Positions 35,592 through 44,841 are shown, counted from the stretch's first letter. The stretch is 64,000 nt of DNA from Aliidiomarina quisquiliarum (GCF_023922585.1 NZ_JAMFTN010000052.1:1-64000), one strand, 5' to 3'. Notes: generated from the letters alone by a model not told the origin. Translations and numbers: made by a program.

Positions 35592-37892
35592 TTAGAAACG
35601 GTAACCAACAGTTAGAGAAACAGTGCGTGGTTCCCCGTAGTAGCCGATTAACGTTGTGTCGCCACCAAGACCAGGTAAGAACTGGCCAGGGTTAGCAGGG
35701 TCTGGGCTTAAGAAGGCATAGTTACCTACTAAGAATTCTTCTTGAGTAAGGTTTTTGCCGTGTAGGCCCACGTTCCATTTGCCATTTGCGCTATACCAGT
35801 TAATCCCAAGGTTTAGCATGCCGTAGGCGTCTTGAGTTAGCAGGTTGTCGAGCTCGTTTAAGCCGTAGCTGCTGCGGTAGCTGTAGTTACCGTTGAACAC
35901 TAGGTCGCCATTAGCGAGGGTGGTGTCGTAGCTAAAGCCAATATTGGCAGTGGTTTTAGGTGTATTGGTAATAACGAAGCTGTCGGTAATATCAATTTGA
36001 TTACCTTGCGCGTCGAAACTCATTACGTTACTAAAATTTGCGTCAATTAGCCCCAAGTTACCGTAGATGGCTAGGTTATTGGAGGCAATCCAGGTGACTT
36101 CTAATTCAAAACCTGTTGCGTCCGAAGTACCTACGTTCGCTAAGCGCTGGTTCAGTACTGTGGCATCGTTAGGGTCTGGAATAACCGACACGTACTGACG
36201 GTTTTTGTGGTCTAACATGAATGCGGTGGCGTTCACCCGCAAGCTATTCGTCACGTCGCTTTTCACCCCAATTTCGTATGAATATACGTCTTCCGGGTTA
36301 GCTGCCGGCTCTGCAGTTTCTGCTCGAGGGTTAAAGGTACCCGACTTAAAGCCTTGGCCAAAACTTGCATAGAACATAGTGTCGCGGCTGTGGCGGTATT
36401 CAACCCCAACGCGTGGCGTTAGCTTGTTCCATGTTTTGCTGTCATCGAGTACCACGGGCGTGCCCACCGAAGGGTCGCGTACATAGCCAGGAATCCAGCC
36501 CGACTCAGGGTAAATAGTATCGAATACCAAGCCGTTTCGTACTAAAGCTTCTTTCTTATCACGGGTATAACGCAAGCCGGCGGTTACTGACCACTTGTCG
36601 CTTAAGTTATAGGTACCCTGAGCATAGGCAGCTTGGCTGGTGCTGTCGGAACAACCAGCAACCTCACGGGTTAAACCAGGGGTACCAAAGGCACCTTGGC
36701 CTAACACTTCAAGAATTGCGTCAAATACACCACACGACTCGGCGTCGTAGTAGTACACGCCCGACACAACTGTTAGGTTGTCGGTACGATAATTCATTTG
36801 AAACTCTTGGGTGAACCATTTGTCTTCGTATATGGCAGGTACGTCGAAAATTCGCTCGGAGGTGTTGTCGAAGTCAATGTTAACTGGCGAGTAGTTTTCA
36901 CGCCGAGAAGTAATTGAACGTAATGTAATAGCGTCGCTGAATTCCCAGTCAACCGTTAAGCTAACCCCCTCGGTTTCCACTTTGTTCTCGGTGGGTAAAC
37001 TGGTGTATGAATCATAAATACTGTCTGGTACAGGCGCATTGGTAACAATACTTGGCAGTAAACGGTAACCACCTTTCGAGTTCGACTTGTCATCGGTGCG
37101 GTCGTAGGCAAGGCGTACAAACACGTCTTCCGACGGGTACCATTCAACGGTACCGCGCATGGCTTGTAAGTCTTTATCGTAGTTTTGCATGTCTTGGTTA
37201 GGCAATGCGCTAGTAAGGAATTTACCATAACCGTCGCGTTGTAGGTTGGCGTAACCAAAACCGAAATAAAGGGTGTTGTCGATCAGTGGAATTTCACCCG
37301 TCAGTTTTAGATCGCGTTGATTGAAACTTCCCACAGTACCGGAAGCAAAAAACTCACGTTCGCCCGACATGCGGCGCGTTACATACTTAACAGCACCACC
37401 AATAGTGTTCTTGCCGTAAAGCGTACCTTGTGGACCCCGTAACACTTCTACCCGCTCAACGTTAAGAATGTCGAGTACGGCACCTTGTGGGCGAGCAACA
37501 TAAATGTCGTCAATATAAATACCCACGCCCGGCTCATAGCCCCATAATGGGTCTTCTTGGCCTACGCCACGAATAAATGCGGTAATGGTAGAGTTCGTAC
37601 CACGGCTTTGCTGCAGCGTAGTGTTTGGTGAAAATTGGGCTACTTCAAGAATGGTTGAAATACCACGCTCTTGTAGGTCTTTGTCGCTAATAGAAGTTAC
37701 TGCTACAGGCACGTCTTGAATACTTTCTATGGTGCGCCGTGCGGTAACTTCAATACGCTCTAGCGTGCGAGCTTCAGTTTTGCCTTGTTCGTTGGCCTCT
37801 TGCTCTTGTGCGACAGCTGTTGCCATCATACCCGCCATAGCAGCGGTAACCGCTAAAGCGCACAGTGAGCGTTTGAAGGTTACTTGTCTCAT
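35592..37892 (-). CDS. TonB-dependent receptor
   Basis: Outer-membrane active transporter of 766 residues. It has a signal peptide (about 1-29, ending TAVAQ), a TonB-box-like region LERIEVTARR, and a plug with VPVAVTSISDKDLQERGI and VEVLRGPQGTLYGKNTIGG. The 22-strand barrel ends VSLTVGYRF. Plug and barrel signatures are of the FecA/siderophore-like class that in marine bacteria also imports carbohydrates, aromatics and other large substrates. The substrate is unknown. It is divergent from the permease operon and shares a 209-base intergenic region with a palindrome, so co-regulation with that operon is plausible. Confidence 0.9.
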   Translation of the reverse strand: MRQVTFKRSLCALAVTAAMAGMMATAVAQEQEANEQGKTEARTLERIEVTARRTIESIQDVPVAVTSISDKDLQERGISTILEVAQFSPNTTLQQSRGTNSTITAFIRGVGQEDPLWGYEPGVGIYIDDIYVARPQGAVLDILNVERVEVLRGPQGTLYGKNTIGGAVKYVTRRMSGEREFFASGTVGSFNQRDLKLTGEIPLIDNTLYFGFGYANLQRDGYGKFLTSALPNQDMQNYDKDLQAMRGTVEWYPSEDVFVRLAYDRTDDKSNSKGGYRLLPSIVTNAPVPDSIYDSYTSLPTENKVETEGVSLTVDWEFSDAITLRSITSRRENYSPVNIDFDNTSERIFDVPAIYEDKWFTQEFQMNYRTDNLTVVSGVYYYDAESCGVFDAILEVLGQGAFGTPGLTREVAGCSDSTSQAAYAQGTYNLSDKWSVTAGLRYTRDKKEALVRNGLVFDTIYPESGWIPGYVRDPSVGTPVVLDDSKTWNKLTPRVGVEYRHSRDTMFYASFGQGFKSGTFNPRAETAEPAANPEDVYSYEIGVKSDVTNSLRVNATAFMLDHKNRQYVSVIPDPNDATVLNQRLANVGTSDATGFELEVTWIASNNLAIYGNLGLIDANFSNVMSFDAQGNQIDITDSFVITNTPKTTANIGFSYDTTLANGDLVFNGNYSYRSSYGLNELDNLLTQDAYGMLNLGINWYSANGKWNVGLHGKNLTQEEFLVGNYAFLSPDPANPGQFLPGLGGDTTLIGYYGEPRTVSLTVGYRF

Positions 37893-37990
37893 GTTTCTTT
37901 CCCCTTGGGTTCGCTATCTCCCGGCTATTAGCCAGGGACTTTTATTGTATGCGAACAAACTTTAGCCTAAAGCCAGCAGTTTGTGACCTG

Positions 37991-38009
37991 TACCATAGTA
38001 CTATGGGTA
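37991..38009. promoter_or_regulatory. Candidate operator: CCATAGTACTATGG palindrome
   Basis: A perfect 14-base palindrome (37993-38006), also readable as TACC-N11-GGTA, sits midway between the divergent receptor and permease genes, about 100 bases from each start. LuxR/NarL-type regulators bind dyads of about this size, and one is encoded nearby. Assignment to that regulator is inference. Confidence 0.45.
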
Positions 38010-38101
38010 TGAGCGCCGTCCTGAATAACAATACAGCCTACTGTAAAACCGTGTAACAGCTTAGGTTGCATGCACACAAAAAGAATAAAAGAGAGGCTAA
38101 T

Positions 38102-39400
38102 ATGTTGAGTATGTTGGGTTTAGTGGGCGGCTTAGTGCTGTTGATCATACTAACATTGCGTGGATGGAACTTATTTATTAGTGCACCTTTGTGCGCTTTG
38201 TTCGTGGCAATGACAGCCCAAGTTCCGGTTTTTGTTGGCGACATAAACTTTGTCGACAGCTATATGAATAGTTTTTCAAGCTTTGTTGCGTCCTGGTTTT
38301 TAATGTTTTTACTAGGCTCTATTTTCGGTAAGTTTATGGAAGATACCGGCGCAGCAGACAGCGTGGCAGGCTGGATTATTAATAAACTGGGTAAAAACCA
38401 AGCCGTTTTAGCGGTGGTGTTGGCTTGTGCGATTTTAACCTATGGTGGGGTGAGCGTATTTGTGGTGGCATTTTCAGTGTACCCCATGGCACTTAGCTTA
38501 TTTAAAGACGCCAACTTGCCGCGGCGCTTTATACCCGCAGCACTCGCTTTTGGCTCGGTTACTTTTACCATGACTTCAGCAGGCTCACCTGAAATTCAAA
38601 ACTGGATACCCGTGCAATATTTAGGTACGTCACCTTGGGCGGCTTGGGAAGTAAGCCTAGTAGTAGCAGTTATTATGTTTATTGTTGGTTACTGGTGGCT
38701 TATGGCCATGATTAAAAAAGCCGTTGGCCGCGGTGAAAGCTTTGTGACCCGAGCCAGCGATCCGATATTAGTAGAGCGTAAATTACCGCACCCAGTTACC
38801 GGCATATTACCTCTGCTAGTTGTTCTTGGGCTGTCGTTCGCCTTTCATGAAGCCTTAGCGCAAAAAGCCTTAATTGTGGCTTTAACCGGTGGCGTGCTTG
38901 CCATTATGGCAATTAACTGGTCCTTCTTTAGCGACATGCAAGAAGCTTTAGGTAGCGCCACCACGGGCGCGCTTATCGCAATTGGTAACACGGCGGCAGT
39001 GGTGGGCTTTGGCGGTGTTGCCAAAGTAACACCAGCGTTCGACGTGGCGGTGGCTGCCATGACATCTATTCCGGGTAATGAGCTAGTGGGTGCGGCTATA
39101 GCCGTAAGCGTGATAGCCGGCTTAACAGGGTCGGCTTCGGGTGGGCAAGTTATCGCATTACCTGAAGTAGCCCCGCACTATCTTGATCAAGGCGTAAACC
39201 CTGAACAATTACATCGGGTGGTGTCTATTTCTTCCGGTGCCCTCGACTCGTTACCCCACAATGGTTATGTGGTGACAACTATTCGTGCAATTTGTAATGA
39301 AAAACACAGCGACGCTTACTGGGCGGTTGGAGCGGTAACCGTTGTGGTGCCAGTTATTGGCTTAACCATTGCGATTGCCCTGTTCAACTTTTTTTCATAG
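38102..39400 (+). CDS. GntP-family permease
   Basis: A 432-residue inner-membrane protein with about 12 helices, of the GntP/citrate-type family of proton-coupled carboxylate importers. Conserved features are FLLGSIFGKFMEDTGAA, the ILTYGGVSVFVVAFSVYPMA segment and FTMTSAGSPEIQNWIP. The C-terminal GSASGGQVIALPE and SSGALDSLPHNGYVVTT segments are typical of members moving gluconate, hydroxybutyrate or other organic acids. I start at the ATG after GAGAGG; a longer in-frame start lacks a ribosome-binding site. It precedes a CoA ligase by 15 bases, which suggests the imported acid is activated with CoA. Confidence 0.88.
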   Translation: MLSMLGLVGGLVLLIILTLRGWNLFISAPLCALFVAMTAQVPVFVGDINFVDSYMNSFSSFVASWFLMFLLGSIFGKFMEDTGAADSVAGWIINKLGKNQAVLAVVLACAILTYGGVSVFVVAFSVYPMALSLFKDANLPRRFIPAALAFGSVTFTMTSAGSPEIQNWIPVQYLGTSPWAAWEVSLVVAVIMFIVGYWWLMAMIKKAVGRGESFVTRASDPILVERKLPHPVTGILPLLVVLGLSFAFHEALAQKALIVALTGGVLAIMAINWSFFSDMQEALGSATTGALIAIGNTAAVVGFGGVAKVTPAFDVAVAAMTSIPGNELVGAAIAVSVIAGLTGSASGGQVIALPEVAPHYLDQGVNPEQLHRVVSISSGALDSLPHNGYVVTTIRAICNEKHSDAYWAVGAVTVVVPVIGLTIAIALFNFFS

Positions 39401-39415
39401 AGGTTTGAGGTAAAT

Positions 39416-41053
39416 ATGAGTACTCAAGCAATACGCGGCGACGTAATGGAAACACCGCTGCTGATCATCGACATGTTGGCCTATGCCAACCAGCGTTTTC
39501 CAGACAAGGAAATAATTTCTCGCTTACACGACAACAGCATTCATCGTACCAGTTATGCAAATACATGGGCGCGTACCGCTCAGCTTGGCCATGCGCTTGA
39601 AGCTCTTGGCGTACAAAGTGGCGACTTTGTTGCTTCAATGGCGTGGAATACTCACCGCCACGTGGAGCTTTATTATGGTATAGCAGGGCTAGGCGCCGTC
39701 TTGCATACGGTAAATCCGCGCTTGTTTTCCGAACAAATTGAATATGTTATTAATCATGCAGAAGACACTTACGTTTTTGTCGATTTAGGATTTGTAGCCC
39801 AGCTCGAAGAAGTTGCCCCGCAATTAACCACCGTAAAGGGTTATATTATTCTTTGCGATGCCCATGAAATGCCACAAACCAGCTTAACTAATGTGCATTG
39901 TTACGAAACCCTACTTGCTGAGCAGGCAAGCAATTTCCCCTGGCCTACCTTCGACGAACATCAGGCAGCTATTTTATGCTACACCTCGGGCACTACGGGT
40001 AACCCGAAGGGGGTGCTGTATTCGCACCGCTCGATGGTACTGCATGCGCAAGCTTCGGCGTCGTCGGCATTGCTTGATTTGCGTGAAGACACGGTACTAC
40101 TACCTATGGTGGCAATGTACCATATTGGGGCATGGGGTGCGCCTTATGCTGCGCCGTTAGCTGGTAGCAGCTTGGTACTGCCAGGGCACGGCATGGACGG
40201 CGCAAGCATGTGGCAACTTATTCGCGATGAAAAAGTAAATGTAGGCCTAGGCGTACCCACTATTTGGCTAACTTTACATAATTACTTACAAGACCAAGGT
40301 ATTACAAAACTACCTTTAGAACGAGTTTGTGTGGGGGGGGCGGCCTCTCCGCTGGGGCTAGTGAAAACCTTCGACGAAGACTACAACATTTATTGGCAGC
40401 CTATTTGGGGCATGACAGAAACTGGCCCGCTGGTCACCTCGTTACCTCCCACCAAGGCCATAATGGCGCTCGATAAAAGTACCCGTTACGGCAAACAAAC
40501 CACCGCCGGCAAAGCCTGTTTTGGTATCGATATGGAAATATTCGATGACGACGATCAGCCGCTCCCGCATGACGGCATTGCTTCTGGTGAGCTGCGTGTA
40601 CGGGGTCCTTGGATATGCGCACAATACTTTAAAAACAACGACACTAGTAATTTTCCTAATGGTTGGTTAGCAACAGGCGACATTGCGGTTATTGACCGGG
40701 AAGGCCACATGAAAGTGGTAGACCGCACTAAAGACGTAATTAAAAGCGGTGGTGAATGGATTAGTTCGCTTGAAATTGAAAGCATTGTTAGCCAACACCC
40801 AGCGGTAAACGAATGTTGTGTGGTTGGGGTAAAACACGCTAAGTGGGATGAAAGGCCGTTGTTATTGGTGGTGCCCGTAAAAGGCCAAGAGGTAACGGCT
40901 GCCATGATGGTAGAGCACCTAACCGGCCGCATTGCTAAGTGGTGGATGCCCGACGACTTAGTGGTGGTGGCCGACTTTCCACGCACCGGCACTGGCAAAG
41001 TGCTAAAGCGTGAATTGCGCAATCAATACATTGACTACTTGATAAAGAAATAA
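39416..41053 (+). CDS. Acyl-CoA synthetase (medium-chain/AlkK-like AMP-binding ligase)
   Basis: ANL-superfamily ligase that adenylates a carboxylic acid and joins it to CoA. The P-loop is YTSGTTGNPKG (189-199), the adenylate motif IWGMTETGP, and the hinge/A8 region ATGDIAVIDREGHMKVVDRTKD; the C-terminal catalytic Lys is in GTGKVLKREL. The closest subfamily by eye is AlkK-type medium/long-chain fatty-acid or aryl-acid CoA ligase. The substrate is not fixed by sequence. It is the middle gene of a permease-ligase-hydrolase operon and acts in the cytosol. The length of 545 is normal. Confidence 0.9.
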   Translation: MSTQAIRGDVMETPLLIIDMLAYANQRFPDKEIISRLHDNSIHRTSYANTWARTAQLGHALEALGVQSGDFVASMAWNTHRHVELYYGIAGLGAVLHTVNPRLFSEQIEYVINHAEDTYVFVDLGFVAQLEEVAPQLTTVKGYIILCDAHEMPQTSLTNVHCYETLLAEQASNFPWPTFDEHQAAILCYTSGTTGNPKGVLYSHRSMVLHAQASASSALLDLREDTVLLPMVAMYHIGAWGAPYAAPLAGSSLVLPGHGMDGASMWQLIRDEKVNVGLGVPTIWLTLHNYLQDQGITKLPLERVCVGGAASPLGLVKTFDEDYNIYWQPIWGMTETGPLVTSLPPTKAIMALDKSTRYGKQTTAGKACFGIDMEIFDDDDQPLPHDGIASGELRVRGPWICAQYFKNNDTSNFPNGWLATGDIAVIDREGHMKVVDRTKDVIKSGGEWISSLEIESIVSQHPAVNECCVVGVKHAKWDERPLLLVVPVKGQEVTAAMMVEHLTGRIAKWWMPDDLVVVADFPRTGTGKVLKRELRNQYIDYLIKK

Positions 41054-41068
41054 TTGCAGGAGCACACT

Positions 41069-42250
41069 ATGAAACGCATGAATATTTGGCTAACGAGCAT
41101 TGCGCTACTATTTTTAATGGGCTGTTCACAAGACGCCGTAAGTTCACAATTTGTTGAAAAGAAAGAATTTGTGACAGAAAACTTTGCCACTCACGGGGGG
41201 GAAACCATTGCGGAAGTGCGCGTGGGCTGGGAAGCTTATGGCACACTAAACGCCGCTAAAGACAACGTTATTCTTATTACCCACTTTTTCTCGGGTAATA
41301 GCCATGCAGCCGGGCGTTATGCAGAAACAGATCCTTTCCCAGGTTATTGGGACGCTATAATTGGACCTGGCAAAGCCATCGACACAAATAAGTTTTATGT
41401 TATCAGCTCAGACACTTTAGTGAACCAAGAGCCGCATAATCCAAATGTAATTACCACAGGGCCAGCCAGCATTAACCCAGCTACGGGCAAACCGTATGGA
41501 CTAGACTTTCCAGTGGTTACTATTCGTGACTTTGTGAATGTACAAAAAATGTTACTAGAAAGTCTTGGTATTGAACGACTCCATGCAGTGGTTGGAGCTT
41601 CGATGGGCTCTTTACAGGCATTAGAATGGTCGGTAGCCTACCCTGATCAAGTCGACCGTATGATCTCTGTTATAGGCATGGGTGAAAGTGATCCTTGGAC
41701 TATTGCTACCCTGCAGCAGTGGGCGAACCCTATTATGGCAGATCCGAACTGGAATAATGGCGACTACTATGCTGCTGAACCGCCTACAGCTGGTGTTACA
41801 CAAGCGGTTATGGCTATTACTCTGCAAGCGCAGCATCCGCTTATTTTTAATCAGCTAAATGCGGCAAGCTCTGCGAAAGAAAAAGCACCTTTACATAACA
41901 TTCGTTCTAATTTTGCTGTGGTTGATCAACTTAAAGCTGCAGCAGGCGCTCGTGCAACCTATGCCGATGCAAACCATATTTTATACCTAGTGCGCGCTAA
42001 CCAGTTGTTTATGGCAGGCCACGGAGAAAGCCTAGAGGCTGGCTTGTCGCGGGTTAAGGCGGCTACTCTGTTCCTTCCTGCAGCGAATGACCTATTGCTA
42101 CAGCCTTATTTAGCACAGCGAGCACATAACATACTGAAACAACAAGGTAATACGACCGATTATGAGGAAATACAAGGGCCGTGGGGGCATTTAGACGGCG
42201 TATTCACTATTGCTACTAAAGCAGAAAAAATTCGTCTTTTTTTACAATAA
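41069..42250 (+). CDS. MetX-like alpha/beta hydrolase, predicted lipoprotein
   Basis: A 393-residue alpha/beta-hydrolase of the homoserine O-acetyltransferase (MetX) family. The triad is Ser178 in GASMGSLQALEW, Asp341 in LPAANDLLLQ and His374 in GPWGHLDG; IGPGKAIDT is also MetX-like. Unlike MetX it begins with a signal peptide and lipobox LMGC (Cys19), so it should sit in the periplasm on a lipid anchor, where acetyl-CoA is absent. A hydrolase or esterase role is therefore more likely than homoserine acetylation. The start is the ATG after GGAG; an earlier TTG would include the ribosome-binding site. It follows the CoA ligase. Confidence 0.82.
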   Translation: MKRMNIWLTSIALLFLMGCSQDAVSSQFVEKKEFVTENFATHGGETIAEVRVGWEAYGTLNAAKDNVILITHFFSGNSHAAGRYAETDPFPGYWDAIIGPGKAIDTNKFYVISSDTLVNQEPHNPNVITTGPASINPATGKPYGLDFPVVTIRDFVNVQKMLLESLGIERLHAVVGASMGSLQALEWSVAYPDQVDRMISVIGMGESDPWTIATLQQWANPIMADPNWNNGDYYAAEPPTAGVTQAVMAITLQAQHPLIFNQLNAASSAKEKAPLHNIRSNFAVVDQLKAAAGARATYADANHILYLVRANQLFMAGHGESLEAGLSRVKAATLFLPAANDLLLQPYLAQRAHNILKQQGNTTDYEEIQGPWGHLDGVFTIATKAEKIRLFLQ

Positions 42251-42286
42251 CTTACGGAACACTATCGGAATGTAACAAGGTTGTTT

Positions 42287-42314
42287 TTGAATATAGCATT
42301 CACTATGCTAATAT
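42287..42314 (+). promoter_or_regulatory. Sigma-70-like promoter with overlapping inverted repeat
   Basis: TTGAAT, 16 bases, then an extended -10 TGCTAATAT. A dyad TAGCAT-N5-ATGCTA (42294-42310) covers the spacer and part of the -10, as expected for an operator that represses initiation. Predicted transcription starts near 42321, where a run of hairpins begins. Confidence 0.5.
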
Positions 42315-42319
42315 TCGTA

Positions 42320-42447
42320 ATGTTCTCGTTTGTTGTGTTGTGTCATGGCACGAACAAGGTTGGTTCGACGTGGTTTCGCCACGGTATTGGAAGGACAATG
42401 TAAAAACAAGAACTCAATACCGAGTGCACACAGGGACGTGTGCTTTT
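42320..42447 (+). ncRNA. Candidate small RNA with GGA-bearing hairpins
   Basis: This lies in the 337-base gap before the monooxygenase gene. In order it can form CGAAC-N7-GTTCG (42351-42367), CGTGG-N5-CCACG (42369-42383), a GGTATTG/CAATACC stem (42383-42389 with 42415-42421) enclosing GGAAGGA, and GCACAC-AGGGAC-GTGTGC (42426-42443) followed by TTTT. ACAGGGACGT in the last loop resembles the CsrA/RsmA recognition consensus. Only about two GGA sites are well placed, fewer than in CsrB or RsmY/Z. A 27-codon frame (42320-42403) has no ribosome-binding site. The rest of the gap, to 42587, shows only AT-rich sequence and AGTAGG before the next gene. Confidence 0.4.
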
Positions 42448-42587
42448 AAATAATATTTCTTCTCCACCTCTCCTTTTATCTGCGAACATCTTTAACTGCA
42501 AAAACACCCCTTGCCTAAATTAAAACGTGATTTGTACATATAACTCGCTAGTATAGATGGGGTTATAAACATATTGAGTAGGCAAAA

Positions 42588-43931
42588 ATGGGTACAGCAC
42601 ATACCACTGCAGCTAACGGCAAACGACCTTACGCCCTGATTGGCGCCGGCCCTATGGGTTTGGTTATGGCCCGCGAGTTATTGCGTTACGGAATCGACTT
42701 TCAAGGCTTTGAAATGCACAGTGGCCCCGGTGGCTTATGGGACATTGAAAACCCCCATAGCACCATGTATGAAAGCGCTCATTTAATTAGCTCAAAAACC
42801 ATGACTGAAATAGCCGAGTTCCCCATGGCTAAGTCGGTAGCAACTTACCCAAGCCATCGCGACGTGGGGCTATATTTCAAAGACTATGCCCACCACTTTA
42901 AGTTAAACGAAAAATATCAATATAACGCCAAGGTACTAAAGGTTATTAAATTAGCCGCAGACCACTGGCAAGTTATTTGGCAACATACAGAAACCAACGA
43001 AGAATTTACCTTTGCAGCGGCAGGCGTGTTAATAGCCAGCGGTACTTTGCATTATCCGAACACGCCTAAACTACCGGGTAACTATACTGGCGAGGCCATA
43101 CATGCGGCAGCCTATCGTTATCCGCAGAGCTTTAATGGCCAGCGCGTGCTTATTGTAGGTTGTGGAAATAGCGCCTGCGACATCGCGGTAGACGCAGTAC
43201 ACCATGCACAGGAAGTGGGTTTAAGTGTGCGCCGCGGCTATTATTTTTTCCCTAAGTTTGTGTTTGGTAAACCTATCGACACGCTAGGTGGCAAGCTTAA
43301 ACTACCTACGCGGCTAAAGCAGTGGCTCGACAGCCTTATTGTTAAAGCCCTAGTAGGCAAGCCAAGCAAATACGGTTTGCCCGACCCCAACTACCGAATT
43401 TATGAGTCGCATCCAGTAATGAACTCCCTGGTGTTGCATTATCTTGGCCATGGCGACATTCAACCACGCAGCGCTATTACCCATACGTCAGGCTTAACAG
43501 TTCATTTTGCCGATGGTACCAAAGCCGAGTACGACAAAATTGTGTTTGCTACTGGCTATAAACTGCATTATCCGTTTATCGACAATACCTTGTTAAATTG
43601 GCAAGGGCCCGCACCGCATTTATATTTAAACGTGTTTAACCCTAATGAACCTAATGTGTGCATGCTCGGTATGATCGAAGCCACAGGCTTAGGCTGGCAG
43701 GGCCGAGTTGAGCAAGCGGAACTAGTTGCCTTATATTTAAAAGCGAAAGCTAGCAAGGCAGGTTTAAGCCCGCAGTTAACCGCAGCGATTAAGGGCAATA
43801 ACGAAACCTTCAGCGGCGGCATCAATTATTTAAAGCTCGATCGTATGGCCTATTACGTAAATAAAGACTTATACCGAGCCACTGTGGCTCAGCATTGCCG
43901 AGAGCTTAAGCACCGGTTAGGCGTGGCATAA
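42588..43931 (+). CDS. Flavin-containing monooxygenase
   Basis: Class B FAD/NADPH monooxygenase of 447 residues. The FAD Rossmann motif is LIGAGPMG (about 17-24), the FMO signature FxGxxxHxxxY appears as YTGEAIHAAAY, and the NADPH Rossmann motif is VGCGNSACD; FATGYK is the family's late ATG motif. Such enzymes oxygenate N, S or carbonyl carbons (Baeyer-Villiger) of small substrates, which sequence alone does not define here. It is the first gene of a tight run with a transporter (1-base gap) and an epimerase, with AGTAGG before the ATG. Confidence 0.88.
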   Translation: MGTAHTTAANGKRPYALIGAGPMGLVMARELLRYGIDFQGFEMHSGPGGLWDIENPHSTMYESAHLISSKTMTEIAEFPMAKSVATYPSHRDVGLYFKDYAHHFKLNEKYQYNAKVLKVIKLAADHWQVIWQHTETNEEFTFAAAGVLIASGTLHYPNTPKLPGNYTGEAIHAAAYRYPQSFNGQRVLIVGCGNSACDIAVDAVHHAQEVGLSVRRGYYFFPKFVFGKPIDTLGGKLKLPTRLKQWLDSLIVKALVGKPSKYGLPDPNYRIYESHPVMNSLVLHYLGHGDIQPRSAITHTSGLTVHFADGTKAEYDKIVFATGYKLHYPFIDNTLLNWQGPAPHLYLNVFNPNEPNVCMLGMIEATGLGWQGRVEQAELVALYLKAKASKAGLSPQLTAAIKGNNETFSGGINYLKLDRMAYYVNKDLYRATVAQHCRELKHRLGVA

Positions 43932-43932
43932 T

Positions 43933-44841
43933 ATGCTTGATCACGTCACTATTCAGTTTGATCCAAGCAATTTGCTTATTTTAAACCTGATTATGGCATT
44001 AATGATGTTTGGTGTGTCGTTGGGGTTAAAAACAAGCGACTTCAGCGCTATTTTAAAAGCGCCCAAGGCACCAATAACTGGCTTACTGGCGCAGTTTTTA
44101 CTTTTACCCGCGGCTACCTATGGCTTTATTCTCCTAGCAACGCCCGACCCAGGCTTAGCTTTAGGTATGATGCTGGTGTCGGCCTGCCCAGGTGGTAGTT
44201 TTTCCAATATTATGACCTTTATAGCTAGGGGTAATGTGGCCACGTCCGTGTCCATGACGGCTATTTCCAGCGTGGGCGCCTTAGTGTTAACACCGTTTAA
44301 TTTTCTTTTTTACGCTAATGCCTATGAACCTACGCGCAACTTAGTCGACGCCATTGCCATGGACAGCAGCCAAATATTCATGCTTATATTTCTCGTGCTA
44401 GGTATACCGCTGGCGCTTGGTATGCTTACAGGGCGTAAATTTCCACAGTTACTAAAACGTATCGAACAACCCATGCGTTGGGTGGCGTTAGCTGTATTTC
44501 TGTTATTTGTAATAATTGCCTTTAAAGCCAACTTTAAACTGTTTATTACGCACTATGCGGCCTTCATAGGGCTGGTGATTGCGCACAATAGCTTGGCACT
44601 AGGGTTAGGTTATGGGTTAGCACGTTTAACGCGTCAGTCAGCGGCAGATGTTCGTGCGGTAACATTAGAAGTAGGCATACAAAATTCAGGCTTGGGGTTA
44701 ATTATTTTATTTACCTTCATGAGCAACCAAGGCGGCGCTATTCTTATTGCCGCATTTTGGGGCGTTTGGCATATTGTTAGTGGTTTAACCCTGAGTACGT
44801 TTTGGTCGAAACGTGCCTTGCCGCACAAGGACCTAATATGA
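43933..44841 (+). CDS. BASS-family (bile acid:Na+ symporter type) transporter
   Basis: A 302-residue protein with about nine to ten helices. The fold and motifs are those of the BASS/SBF family: MFGVSLGLKTSDF near the start, MMLVSACPGGSFSNIMTF (Na-site motif) and EVGIQNSGLGLII. Family members import organic acids such as bile acids or keto acids with sodium. The gene is squeezed between a flavin monooxygenase and an epimerase with overlapping ends, suggesting its substrate or product belongs to the same small pathway. Confidence 0.88.
   Translation: MLDHVTIQFDPSNLLILNLIMALMMFGVSLGLKTSDFSAILKAPKAPITGLLAQFLLLPAATYGFILLATPDPGLALGMMLVSACPGGSFSNIMTFIARGNVATSVSMTAISSVGALVLTPFNFLFYANAYEPTRNLVDAIAMDSSQIFMLIFLVLGIPLALGMLTGRKFPQLLKRIEQPMRWVALAVFLLFVIIAFKANFKLFITHYAAFIGLVIAHNSLALGLGYGLARLTRQSAADVRAVTLEVGIQNSGLGLIILFTFMSNQGGAILIAAFWGVWHIVSGLTLSTFWSKRALPHKDLI

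Noticed and set aside
42320-42403. 27-codon frame in the gap before the monooxygenase gene
   Set aside because: There is no ribosome-binding site and it would start at the predicted transcription start; a structured RNA explains the region better.
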